39,283 nt of DNA from assembly GCA_021204865.1 (NCBI GenBank), contig JAJPYQ010000015.1, positions 51,908 through 91,190 on the forward strand, read 5' to 3'. The DNA comes from Prevotellaceae bacterium (GTDB taxonomy: Bacteria; Bacteroidota; Bacteroidia; Bacteroidales; Bacteroidaceae). The position numbers and the translations under genes were made by a program. The notes under the pieces were generated by a model. It was given only the letters and a program-made list of their open reading frames with translations. It searched no databases and was not told the DNA's origin. Positions 1-7,682 of the stretch are shown here, piece after piece (the first letter of the stretch is position 1; every line of letters starts with the position of its first letter).

Positions 1-21
1 TCCCTTCCAATCGTTAACCTA

Positions 22-123
<102 letters not shown>

Positions 124-152
124 GTGTTTCTTTGTTAGAACAAGAGTAATAT

Positions 153-1919
153 ATGCAAAAGAGGCAAATAGGTCAGTATACGATATCTTTCCCCATAAAG
201 AAAGGGGTGTACGCAGAGACCTTTAGGGTACACGGTGAGACAGGGAAGAATTATTTCCTGAAGCTTATCAATATGGCAAAGCTCTCCGACCAACAATTGC
301 AAGAGCCGTCTAATTCTATTACCGAAATCGAGATAGTAGCAACTTTAAACCATCCTAATCTCTTGCATATGATAGATCACGAAGAGATTATTTTGGAAGG
401 TCAAAGATACGCTTATTATGTTTGCGATTATATCGCGGGGGAAACCGTTCTCGATAAGATGAGAAGGGAAAAGCATTGCACGGTGTATGACATAAAAAGA
501 ATTATAAGCGGAGTGCTTAATGGTCTAAAGTTCCTTCACAGAGGCGAAGAGCCCATAATTCATAATGAGATTTCCCCAAAAAATATTATGCTCGATATGT
601 CTACAAATGCGTGCTTGCCTGTTATTATTGACTTCGGACATGCACAAAAGCTAACTGCCGATAATACAAAATTATACATTGAGGATTTGAATCCGTTCTT
701 TATGGCTCCAGAGATGTTTCATGGAATATATTCAACACGGACAGACTTGTACTCCGTTGGTACAATGATGTATTATCTGTTGTTCGGGATTTATCCATGG
801 TTCGTTGATTTGGACAAAGTAGATGAAGAGAACAGAATACAGGCGATCTTGAATGAAAGGAAGAATCCGCTGCGCATTCCCAATGTTAAGATTTTCGAGT
901 TGGACGAGAGCTTATTAAACATTATTGCAAAAGCAACCGACCCCGATGTAGACAAACGGTTTCAAAGTCCCAATGAGTTTTTATTGGCACTATCAGGCGA
1001 GATTTCCGCTTCGGGCGCATCCTTTCAATTAGTGGATATCGCCCGCCCGAAACCTGCCAGCACTGGTGATTGTAAACAGGAGATTAAGAAAGGAAACGGC
1101 TTTGCCGATATAGCGGGATTGTCGGAATTGAAACAACGTTTGCAAGACGAAGTAATCGATTTGTTCAGACACCCTGATAAGTATGCTAAACTTCGGGTAA
1201 AAGTACCTAATGGTATTCTGCTTTATGGACCTCCAGGTTGCGGCAAGACTTTTCTCGGAGAAAAGTTTGCAGAAGAGATTGGATGCAATTATATGTACGT
1301 CCGTTGCTCGGATGTTGCCTCTCCTTATATTCACGGCGGGCAGGAGAAGATTGCCGCTATCTTTGAGAAAGCGAAAAAGAATGCGCCGACGGTGTTGTTC
1401 CTTGACGAGTTAGACGCAATGATTGCCGACCGTTCACGACAAACGAATGTCTCAGAGTATGGCGAGGTGAACGAATTTCTTACTCATCTCAACAATTGTG
1501 CAGACAACAAGATAATCGTTGTCGGAGCGACCAACAATCCGAAAGGTATTGACCCTGCGGCATTACGAAGCGGGCGATTAGATATTAAGGTCTATGTTCC
1601 TGCTCCTGACGAGCCATCGCGTGTTTCCCTGTTGGAATTATACCTGAAAGACATCTCAACTGATGACATTGATTATGTCTTGATCGCAAAGAAGACAGAT
1701 GGTTACGTATCGAAGGACATCTGCTTCCTGATTAATAAAGCGGCCCTACTTTCCGTGAAGGCAGAGAAGGAGAAAATAGACATGCAAACCATGCTAGCCG
1801 CCCTTAACGTGTGCAAAAGCGACCTGCCTTCCGTATCTTCATCCCTACTTGCTCAGTTCGATAACATCCGAGCCGAGTTTGAGGGGAAGAAAAAACGTAA
1901 TCTTATCGGGTTCAAGTAA
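153..1919 (+). CDS. Protein kinase-like / AAA+ ATPase fusion protein
   Basis: This is a two-part protein of 588 residues. Residues about 5-285 have a Ser/Thr protein kinase fold: a Lys in the VAIK position (K37), a DFG motif (D160-G162) and an APE-like segment (MAPEMF). The catalytic loop reads HNE (137-139) instead of HRD, and the glycine loop is degenerate (KKGVYAE), so it may be a pseudokinase or a weak kinase. Residues about 320-560 form a Cdc48/FtsH-type AAA+ domain with Walker A GPPGCGKT (359-366), Walker B FLDELD (416-421) and a sensor-1-like GATNNP. I infer that the kinase-like part senses or recruits and the AAA+ part remodels a protein target. No signal peptide or membrane segment is seen. 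Codons are far more AT-rich than in genes beyond 2300, which suggests transfer. No partner gene is visible. The family is not one I can name. Confidence 0.85.
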   Translation: MQKRQIGQYTISFPIKKGVYAETFRVHGETGKNYFLKLINMAKLSDQQLQEPSNSITEIEIVATLNHPNLLHMIDHEEIILEGQRYAYYVCDYIAGETVLDKMRREKHCTVYDIKRIISGVLNGLKFLHRGEEPIIHNEISPKNIMLDMSTNACLPVIIDFGHAQKLTADNTKLYIEDLNPFFMAPEMFHGIYSTRTDLYSVGTMMYYLLFGIYPWFVDLDKVDEENRIQAILNERKNPLRIPNVKIFELDESLLNIIAKATDPDVDKRFQSPNEFLLALSGEISASGASFQLVDIARPKPASTGDCKQEIKKGNGFADIAGLSELKQRLQDEVIDLFRHPDKYAKLRVKVPNGILLYGPPGCGKTFLGEKFAEEIGCNYMYVRCSDVASPYIHGGQEKIAAIFEKAKKNAPTVLFLDELDAMIADRSRQTNVSEYGEVNEFLTHLNNCADNKIIVVGATNNPKGIDPAALRSGRLDIKVYVPAPDEPSRVSLLELYLKDISTDDIDYVLIAKKTDGYVSKDICFLINKAALLSVKAEKEKIDMQTMLAALNVCKSDLPSVSSSLLAQFDNIRAEFEGKKKRNLIGFK

Positions 1920-2300
1920 ATACAAATAAAAAACAATTTAAGGGGAGTACGATGTTTTAGATATTTGCGGCACATTACAATATATGGCTTCACATATAAA
2001 CTTCTCACAAGAAAAGTCTGCTGACAGGGTTGTCAGAAGAGGTGAATTAGTAATACCTCACAACAAATTTAGTAAATAAGTGTGTAGTTAAGCAATAATA
2101 TAAAGATAATTCTTGTTCTTACTACGAAGATGGATTTAAAGTCTTTTATTTGTCTTTAGGTAACAACGAATGAGGTGCAACTACAGATATTATTCACGGA
2201 GCGTATTGTGAATACGGAATGTGTAGTACTAATCCCATTCCTGTGAATAGCTTTAGAGTTCATTATCAGGTACACGACGAGCAACCTTGTAACTAACAAG
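1920..2300. other. AT-rich gene-free stretch with inverted repeats
   Basis: No convincing gene is seen in about 380 bases. A 31-residue ORF occupies 1984-2079 (MASHINFSQEK start) without a clear ribosome binding site and is unrecognised. Perfect inverted repeats occur at 2021-2036 (CTGACA/TGTCAG), 2191-2214 (TATTCAC/GTGAATA), 2216-2241 (GGAATG/CATTCC) and 2285-2301 (CCTTGT/ACAAGG). The last one sits exactly at the point where base composition jumps to high GC. Confidence 0.5.
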
Positions 2301-2310
2301 GGGGGAGACG

Positions 2311-2682
2311 GTGTACTACGCCGAGCCCAAGTCGACACATTGGACGGAGACGGAGGAGGTGCTTGACACCATTGTCGATGCAACGTCCTTGGCATGCGGC
2401 GACATTAAAAACGCCATCACGAGCCTCGCCGAGGTGCTGGCCGAGGGGCTGAGCCAGGGCAGGAGCGTCGACCTCGGGGAGCGGGGGACGTTCCGCCTCG
2501 AGGTGCGAAGCAAGTATGAGAGCAGCCCCGATGACGTCAGCGTTGACGGCACGCTAAGGACACTGAGGATAGTGTTCTACCCCAAGAAGCGCATGCTGAG
2601 GAAGGCGCTTAAAGTGAGGATGAGCATCGACCACTCGATGGTGATGCCAGCGAGGACGAGGGCTAAGAAGAAGGAGGATTAG
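2311..2682 (+). pseudogene. HU-like DNA-binding protein, 5'-truncated
   Basis: The 123-residue frame begins at a GTG and reads YYAEPK, then a helix-rich region with AEVLAEGLSQGR..VDLGERGTFRL, then the beta arm ending IVFYPKK. This is the Bacteroidota HU-like (HU-HIG) DNA-binding fold, whose members usually carry some 15-20 more residues before the YYA motif. Those residues are missing: similarity runs back only to about 2296 and an in-frame TAA lies at 2290-2292. The loss coincides with the change from AT-rich to GC-rich DNA, so the 5' end was probably cut by an insertion or a contig join. It could still be translated from the GTG, as GGGGGAG precedes it. It is expected to bind DNA as a dimer. 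The residues after the fold (KVRMSIDHSMVMPARTRAKKK) form a basic tail. Confidence 0.7.
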
Positions 2683-2805
2683 AAGGGGCTCGTCGGGGCT
2701 TGGGCGTGTTCCGCTTCCGAAGGTTCGGGGTCGCTCTCGCCATGTTAGGCTCGCCCCCCCCCCTTCCTCTGCAATCGCTTAAGTGAACCGATACCTATGG
2801 GCAGC

Positions 2806-2822
2806 AAGGGGGCTTCCCCTTT
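2806..2822 (+). terminator. Weak hairpin after HU-like gene
   Basis: AAGGGG (2806-2811) pairs with CCCCTT (2816-2821) around a short loop, followed only by a mixed TTATTCC. It is a possible weak terminator before the recQ-like promoter. A run of ten C at 2754-2763 lies just upstream and could slip. Confidence 0.3.
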
Positions 2823-2832
2823 ATTCCTTGCT

Positions 2833-2867
2833 TTTGCTGCGTTTCTCAGCGGAAAGCCTTACCTTTG
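2833..2867 (+). promoter_or_regulatory. Promoter of RecQ-PRTase/dprA unit
   Basis: TACCTTTG at 2860-2867 matches the Bacteroidota -7 consensus TAnnTTTG. TTTG at 2833-2836 sits 23 bases upstream as a possible -33 element. The start codon follows 36 bases after the -7 box. Confidence 0.65.
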
Positions 2868-2903
2868 CCTACGTGTAACACAAGAAGCCACAGCACTTAA
2901 GCC

Positions 2904-5111
2904 ATGATGAGCCGCACGGAAGCCGAGACAATCCTGAAGCAGACGTTTGGCCTTGATCACTTCTACGACGAGCAATGGGAGGCTATCGAGAGGCTGTTCC
3001 GAGGGGAGCGAATACTGATGATTGAGCGCACGGGCTTCGGCAAGTCCCTCTGCTACCAGTTCCCCGCCACCCTCCTGCCTGGCGTCACCGTGGTCTTCTC
3101 GCCCCTGATTGCGCTGATGAGAGACCAGGTGGACAGCCTTTGCGAGAGGGGCATCCCAGCGGCTTGCATTAACTCCGAGCAGCCCGTGCAGGAGAGGGCG
3201 AGCGTGATGCGTAGAGCCATCGAGGGGAAGATAAAGATACTGTACGTCGCCCCAGAGAGGCAGGAGAGCCAGCGGTGGATTGAGGCTACCCGAAGGATGA
3301 GGCTCTCGATGGTGGTGATAGACGAGGCGCACACCGTCTCAACGTGGGGACACGACTTCCGCCCTTCCTTCAGGAGGATAATCGACCTTGTGCAGCTGCT
3401 GCCAGCCTCCCTGCCCGTCCTCGCCACGACAGCCACTGCCACACGCAGGGTGCAGGAGGACATAGAGGAGCAGATTGGAGGAAGGCTAACGACGATAAGG
3501 GGCAGCCTCGCCCGCCCTAACTTCCTCCTGCACGTCATCACCGTGCGCTCCGAGAACGAGAAGCTGATATGGTTAGCCGCCTACCTGAACGACCTGCCAG
3601 GCACTGGCTTAGTGTACACAGGCACGAGGGTCAACACCGAGTTCTATGCCAAGTGGCTGAAGTCGGTGGGAGTGAACGCTGTGGACTATAGCGGCAGCAG
3701 CGGAGCTTCCCTTCGCAAGGAGATAGAGCAGGGGCTTATGGAGAACCGATACAAGTGCGTGGTCTCCACCAACGCCCTCGGGATGGGGATAGACAAGCCT
3801 GACATACGCTTCGTCATACACACGCAGATACCGGCCTCCCCCATCCACTACTACCAGGAGATAGGCAGGGGCGGTAGGGACGGCAAGCCCACGTGGATAA
3901 TACTGTTCTACAACGAGGCGAAAGACAAGTACGGCCACGCCACCGACCTTGAACTGCCGCTCTCCTTCATCGACGGCAGCCGCCCGCCGGTAAGCAAGTA
4001 CCTCGCCGTCATTAAGCTGCTTGAGGAGGGACCGCTCACGAAGGAGGAGATGCGCAAGTGGGCTAACCTTAAGTCTAACCAAGAGGACGTGATAACGGCG
4101 GACTTGCTTGAGCAGGGCATCGTCAAGGAGGTTAGGTATGGCAAGGAGAGGCAGTACGAGTATCAGTTCGGGGCGAAGGAGCTGGACACGGCGAAGTTCG
4201 AGGAACTGCGCTCCGCCAAGCAGCAGGACCTGAGGCGGATGGTGGACTATGTCTACACCCGAAGCCCGAGGATGCAGTTCCTCTGCCAATACCTCGACAG
4301 CGAAGAGCAGCCTGAGTACGGCAACTGCGACAACACGGGGCTTGGAAGGCTTACCGCGGAGCGTGACGCAAGCCTTACTGCCAAGCTCAAGGCGTTCAAG
4401 GAGACGTTCTTCCCTGAGCTTCCCCTCTCCGAGACCACAGGCAGGGCAGGCACGGACTTAAGGGTGAGGATGTCCAAGCCTGGCACTATGGAGGTGCTGA
4501 GGGGCAATGAGGTGGTGGCTTCGTTCTTCAAGACGGTTCTCCTCGACGGCTTCTCCGAGGAGGACAAGGCGGTCATCTTAGACCTTAAGAGGACGCACCT
4601 AAGGAGTGCCTCGAGGCTCACCGACGGATACGCCGCCTCCTACTACGGAGTCTCGAAGGTAGGCACTGCCCTGCACCGCTCCAAGTACGGGCACGGAGGC
4701 GACTTCCCCGCCTTCCTTCTTGAGAAGACCCTCTCCGTGTTCAGGAAGAAGTATCGGGGCATTCCCTTCGACCTCGTCGTGTACGTTCCGCCCACCGTCT
4801 CGGGCAACCTTGTGCGTAACTTCGCCCTAAGCCTCGGCGGTGAGATAGGTGTCCCCGTCTCGCACAGACTGAGGAAGACGAGGGTCACCGAGGAGCAGAA
4901 GGCGTTCCAGAACGTCCCTAACAAGGAGGATAACGTAAGAGGCGCTTTCGACGTGGACGAGGAGACGGTCAAGGGAAAGCGGATACTCCTGATAGACGAC
5001 ATCTTCGACAGCGGGGCTACCCTTAAGGAGATAGGCAGGCTGCTCACCCTGCGGGGCGCTCTGTGGATAGTGCCGATGGTGATAGCGAAGACGGTGGGAG
5101 GGACGCTATGA
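2904..5111 (+). CDS. RecQ-like helicase fused to ComF-type phosphoribosyltransferase
   Basis: This protein has 735 residues. The N-terminal half is a RecQ-type superfamily 2 helicase: RTGFGKS (42-48), DEAH (140-143), the TATATRR motif III region, and the late motif with ALGMGIDKPD and YYQEIGRGGRDG. The zinc-binding segment typical of RecQ is reduced to about two of four cysteines (FLCQYLD and GNCDN). The C-terminal ~170 residues are a phosphoribosyltransferase like ComF, with the PRPP loop LIDDIFDSGAT (696-706) and the upstream Q-K-A-F-Q-N segment of that family. A RecQ-PRTase fusion differs from the housekeeping RecQ at 16185. It overlaps the following dprA-like gene by ATGA, so the two are probably translated together. 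DprA linked to a phosphoribosyltransferase is a pairing I recall from predicted prokaryotic immune systems. The helicase would act on the DNA; the PRTase substrate is unknown. Confidence 0.85.
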   Translation: MMSRTEAETILKQTFGLDHFYDEQWEAIERLFRGERILMIERTGFGKSLCYQFPATLLPGVTVVFSPLIALMRDQVDSLCERGIPAACINSEQPVQERASVMRRAIEGKIKILYVAPERQESQRWIEATRRMRLSMVVIDEAHTVSTWGHDFRPSFRRIIDLVQLLPASLPVLATTATATRRVQEDIEEQIGGRLTTIRGSLARPNFLLHVITVRSENEKLIWLAAYLNDLPGTGLVYTGTRVNTEFYAKWLKSVGVNAVDYSGSSGASLRKEIEQGLMENRYKCVVSTNALGMGIDKPDIRFVIHTQIPASPIHYYQEIGRGGRDGKPTWIILFYNEAKDKYGHATDLELPLSFIDGSRPPVSKYLAVIKLLEEGPLTKEEMRKWANLKSNQEDVITADLLEQGIVKEVRYGKERQYEYQFGAKELDTAKFEELRSAKQQDLRRMVDYVYTRSPRMQFLCQYLDSEEQPEYGNCDNTGLGRLTAERDASLTAKLKAFKETFFPELPLSETTGRAGTDLRVRMSKPGTMEVLRGNEVVASFFKTVLLDGFSEEDKAVILDLKRTHLRSASRLTDGYAASYYGVSKVGTALHRSKYGHGGDFPAFLLEKTLSVFRKKYRGIPFDLVVYVPPTVSGNLVRNFALSLGGEIGVPVSHRLRKTRVTEEQKAFQNVPNKEDNVRGAFDVDEETVKGKRILLIDDIFDSGATLKEIGRLLTLRGALWIVPMVIAKTVGGTL

Positions 5112-6253
5112 CAAGGCAGGAGCTTACCTACTGGGTGGCACTGGCTCTTATGCCAGGCGTGAGGACGAGGAGGAAGAACGACCTCTACGCCAAGTGCTAC
5201 GTTCACAGCCCGAGGCTCTCGATAGTGGAGCTCTTCGAGCGGCGGTCGCTATGGGGGGAGCTGGGCTTGTCCGCTTCGGAGCAGGAGCTCTTCAAGGCAG
5301 CCCACAGCCAGCTGGCGAGCCACTCCTTCTTGGTGGAGGACTTGCTATCGCAGGGCTTCGACATCACGCCCGTCGACAGCCCTGAGTACCCGAGGACGCT
5401 TAAGGCTAACCTCGGCGTCAGCGCCCCGACGGTGCTGTTCTCCAAGGGCAACAAGCAGCTGCTCGAAGAGCCATCCGTCGCCATTGTAGGCTCACGCAAG
5501 GCAGGGGAGCTATCCCTCTTGTTCACCCGCAACATCGCCAAGCGCTCCGCCAAGCAGGGCAAGACGGTGGTGAGCGGCTTCGCCAAGGGGGTGGACAGGG
5601 AAGCCCTCGACGCAACGCTCGCCTCAGGAGGGAGGAGCATTATCGTGCTGCCTCAGGGCATTCTGACCTTCTCCTCAGGCTTCAAGGCATACTTCAGGCA
5701 CGTTGCCCATGGCCGCCTGCTCGTGCTGAGCGCCTTCGCCCCCACAGCCCCTTGGAGCGTGGAGCTGGCGATGGCGAGGAACCCTATAATATATGGTATG
5801 GCCTCGGAGATATACGTTGCCGAGACGGGCGAGACAGGGGGAACGTGGGCTGGAGCTGTGGACGGGCTGCGGAAGGGCAGGGCGGTGTTCGTGCGCTGGC
5901 CTGAGCCTGGGGAGGACAACGCCAACAAGCTGCTTGCCCAGAGGGGCGCTCGTGCGGTGGGCATGGAGGGCGAGCCTGTCGATGTCCCCTCAGAGGAGCT
6001 TAAGACGAAGGAGCAAAGGGAGGCTGAAGACATCGACCGCCGCATACTCTCTGTGCTCAAGTCCCAAGAGCGTGCCTCGCTGAGAGACCTACGCGAGAGG
6101 ACTGGCTTAGGGTGGAGCGACGCCAAGATGAAGCGTCACCTCGAGGGCATGCCGCAAGTGGAGAGGCTAAAGGACAAGAGCCGCGTCTTCTACAGCCTCA
6201 AGGGCAGGCGGCAGAGCGACCTCTTCTCCCAGGCTGGAGAACCAATAGCTTAA
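5108..6253 (+). CDS. DprA/Smf-like Rossmann protein with winged-helix tail
   Basis: I use the ATG at 5108 because it overlaps the upstream stop as ATGA and follows GGGAGG at 5096-5101; a frame start at 5063 would overlap the neighbour by about 50 bases. The product has 381 residues. The centre is the DprA/SLOG nucleotide-binding fold: AIVGSRKAGE (GSR at 128-130), SGFAKGVD (156-163), a PQGI segment, and a late GTWAGA motif. The C-terminal ~65 residues (after about 320) look like a winged helix. In transformation DprA loads RecA on incoming single strands; coupled to a helicase-PRTase fusion, this copy more likely serves a defence or DNA-processing role, which is inference. A housekeeping DprA elsewhere in the genome would support that. 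A strong terminator follows. Confidence 0.85.
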   Translation: MTRQELTYWVALALMPGVRTRRKNDLYAKCYVHSPRLSIVELFERRSLWGELGLSASEQELFKAAHSQLASHSFLVEDLLSQGFDITPVDSPEYPRTLKANLGVSAPTVLFSKGNKQLLEEPSVAIVGSRKAGELSLLFTRNIAKRSAKQGKTVVSGFAKGVDREALDATLASGGRSIIVLPQGILTFSSGFKAYFRHVAHGRLLVLSAFAPTAPWSVELAMARNPIIYGMASEIYVAETGETGGTWAGAVDGLRKGRAVFVRWPEPGEDNANKLLAQRGARAVGMEGEPVDVPSEELKTKEQREAEDIDRRILSVLKSQERASLRDLRERTGLGWSDAKMKRHLEGMPQVERLKDKSRVFYSLKGRRQSDLFSQAGEPIA

Positions 6254-6276
6254 TCACTACTTTAACGACAAGCTGA

Positions 6277-6304
6277 GGGCTCCCTCAGGCAGGGAGCCCT
6301 TTTT
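6277..6304 (+). terminator. Rho-independent terminator after dprA-like gene
   Basis: GGGCTCCCT (6277-6285) and AGGGAGCCC (6291-6299) form a perfect 9-bp stem with loop CAGGC, followed by five T. It ends the RecQ-PRTase/dprA unit. Confidence 0.92.
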
Positions 6305-6356
6305 CGTGCGCCTTAAGCAGCGTCATCTCCACCTGTGTACTTAACCCTTCGCTATC

Positions 6357-6425
6357 GGTCCGACGAAGCGGCGACAATCGCTCCGACGGACCTACTTGAA
6401 TCGCTCCGACGGACCGATTTCGAAG
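6357..6425. repeat. Degenerate 23-bp tandem repeat, about 3 units
   Basis: Units of 23 bases begin at 6357, 6380 and 6403, each starting (G)G/CTCCGACG. The core TCCGACGGA is the reverse complement of the TCCGTCGGA core found in the arrays at 10024 and 35999. The array lies between the terminator and the phosphate porin promoter and has no coding capacity that I trust. The rest of 6305-6470 shows nothing else. Confidence 0.7.
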
Positions 6426-6472
6426 CCCTCGTTGAGTCGTTGGGGGTCGAGGCTCGTGAGGAGGGATGGCGA

Positions 6473-6530
6473 CTGTAACGAGATCGTAACAAGTTCGCAA
6501 CGTTTGGGTAACAGTGTTGGGCGTACTTTG
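6473..6530 (+). promoter_or_regulatory. Pho-box-like direct repeats and promoter of phosphate porin operon
   Basis: Four 7-bp repeats lie at exact 11-bp spacing: CTGTAAC (6473), TCGTAAC (6484), TCGCAAC (6495) and GGGTAAC (6506). PhoB-type regulators bind 7-bp direct repeats separated by 4 bp, and CTGTAAC is close to the enterobacterial half-site CTGTCAT. The downstream genes are a phosphate-type porin and a PiT transporter. A weak -7 box GTACTTTG lies at 6523-6530, 10 bases after the last repeat, an arrangement typical of activated promoters. Confidence 0.65.
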
Positions 6531-6559
6531 CGCTTGGAAGATAGACGACCATTACAAGT

Positions 6560-7657
6560 ATGACTGACTACAACGGTGAACTGACCCCTGAGAGGGTGCG
6601 ACGTGTGTTTAACTGGATAAGGATTGCCATCCTCGTCCTTCTCTTGCTGGGCGGCTGGGCTGTGTGCCGCGCCGACGACCGCTCGGAGTACATGCCCCAG
6701 CTGCACGGCATCCTGAGGGGCAAGTACGAGTACGAGCCCCAGCTGGACAAGAGCCGCTTCGAGATAAGGAACGCCCGTGTGAGCGTGGAGGGAAGGCTGC
6801 CTTTAAGGTCGAGCTACAAGCTGGAGATGGACTTCTGCGACGAGACGGAGATAAAGATGAAGGACGCTTGGGTGGGCATCAACCCGTGGAAGACGCTCCA
6901 GCTCACCATCGGGCAGCAGAGGCTTCCCTTCAGCGTCGACGCCCACCGCAACCCCTCGGCGCAGTACTTCGCCAACCGCAGCTTCATAGCCAAGCAGACG
7001 GGCGACATGAGGGACGTGGGGCTCATCCTGGAGTATACCTTTAATAACAAGGACGGCAGGAAGCTGGCGACGCTGGACGCGGGCGTGTTCAACGGGGCGA
7101 GCGTGACGAGCCAGAAGACGGCTTGGCACAGCGACTGGGACTACTCCGCCCGCCTGCAGCTCTTCCCCTGCGAGGGGCTCGTCATTATGCCCAGCGTGCA
7201 GCACACCGCCATAGCCGACCGCGGGGCGCACTACACGTCGGTCGACCTCGGGGCTTACTACGAGCTTCGGGGCTGGCACTGGGAGGCGGAGTGGCTGAGG
7301 AAGATGTACACTCACTCCTCCTTCAGCGCCTGCACCTCCGTGGACGCTATGATGATATACCGAATGCCCGTGAAGAAGCAGAGCTGCTTCCTTGAGGCGA
7401 TAAGCTACATGGGCAGGTACGACTATATGGGCGACCACTCGGACGGCTCGGCGGGCTTCAGCGAGGACAATCCCTCGAGGCTCTTGACGACCGACTACGA
7501 GCGCCACCGCATGACGCTTGGCGTTACGTTGAGCGTGCGCAACCCCTACTTCCCCACGGACATACGCTTCAACTACGAAGGCTACTGGTACCCCCACGGA
7601 GGGGCGAAGGAGAGCGAGCAGAGCAAGATAGTGGCGGAGCTTGCGATACGCTTCTAA
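6560..7657 (+). CDS. OprP/OprO-like phosphate-selective outer-membrane porin
   Basis: This 365-residue protein has an N-terminal hydrophobic segment (about 20-38, IRIAILVLLLLGGW) ending near VCRA, probably a signal peptide with a long n-region. The rest alternates short amphipathic strands typical of a beta-barrel: GKYEYEP, RNARVSVEGRL, KLEMDF, DAWVGINPW, LTIGQQRLPFS and a C-terminal strand ending in Phe (AELAIRF). The order RNARVSVEG, KDAWV and GQ.R.PFS is characteristic of the porin O/P family. It should sit in the outer membrane and pass phosphate or related anions. A PiT transporter gene follows after 25 bases, giving uptake across both membranes. A Pho-box-like array precedes it. A start a few codons downstream is possible because the n-region is long for a signal peptide. 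Confidence 0.8.
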   Translation: MTDYNGELTPERVRRVFNWIRIAILVLLLLGGWAVCRADDRSEYMPQLHGILRGKYEYEPQLDKSRFEIRNARVSVEGRLPLRSSYKLEMDFCDETEIKMKDAWVGINPWKTLQLTIGQQRLPFSVDAHRNPSAQYFANRSFIAKQTGDMRDVGLILEYTFNNKDGRKLATLDAGVFNGASVTSQKTAWHSDWDYSARLQLFPCEGLVIMPSVQHTAIADRGAHYTSVDLGAYYELRGWHWEAEWLRKMYTHSSFSACTSVDAMMIYRMPVKKQSCFLEAISYMGRYDYMGDHSDGSAGFSEDNPSRLLTTDYERHRMTLGVTLSVRNPYFPTDIRFNYEGYWYPHGGAKESEQSKIVAELAIRF

Positions 7658-7682
7658 CGAAGGCATTAATCAATATAGACTT

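Noticed and set aside
1984..2079. 31-residue ORF in the AT-rich gap
   Set aside because: No clear ribosome binding site or recognised family; noted within the gap entry but not called as a gene.
5063..5107. Longer start of the dprA-like gene
   Set aside because: It overlaps the helicase gene by about 50 bases and lacks a better binding site; the ATGA at 5108 is the natural start.
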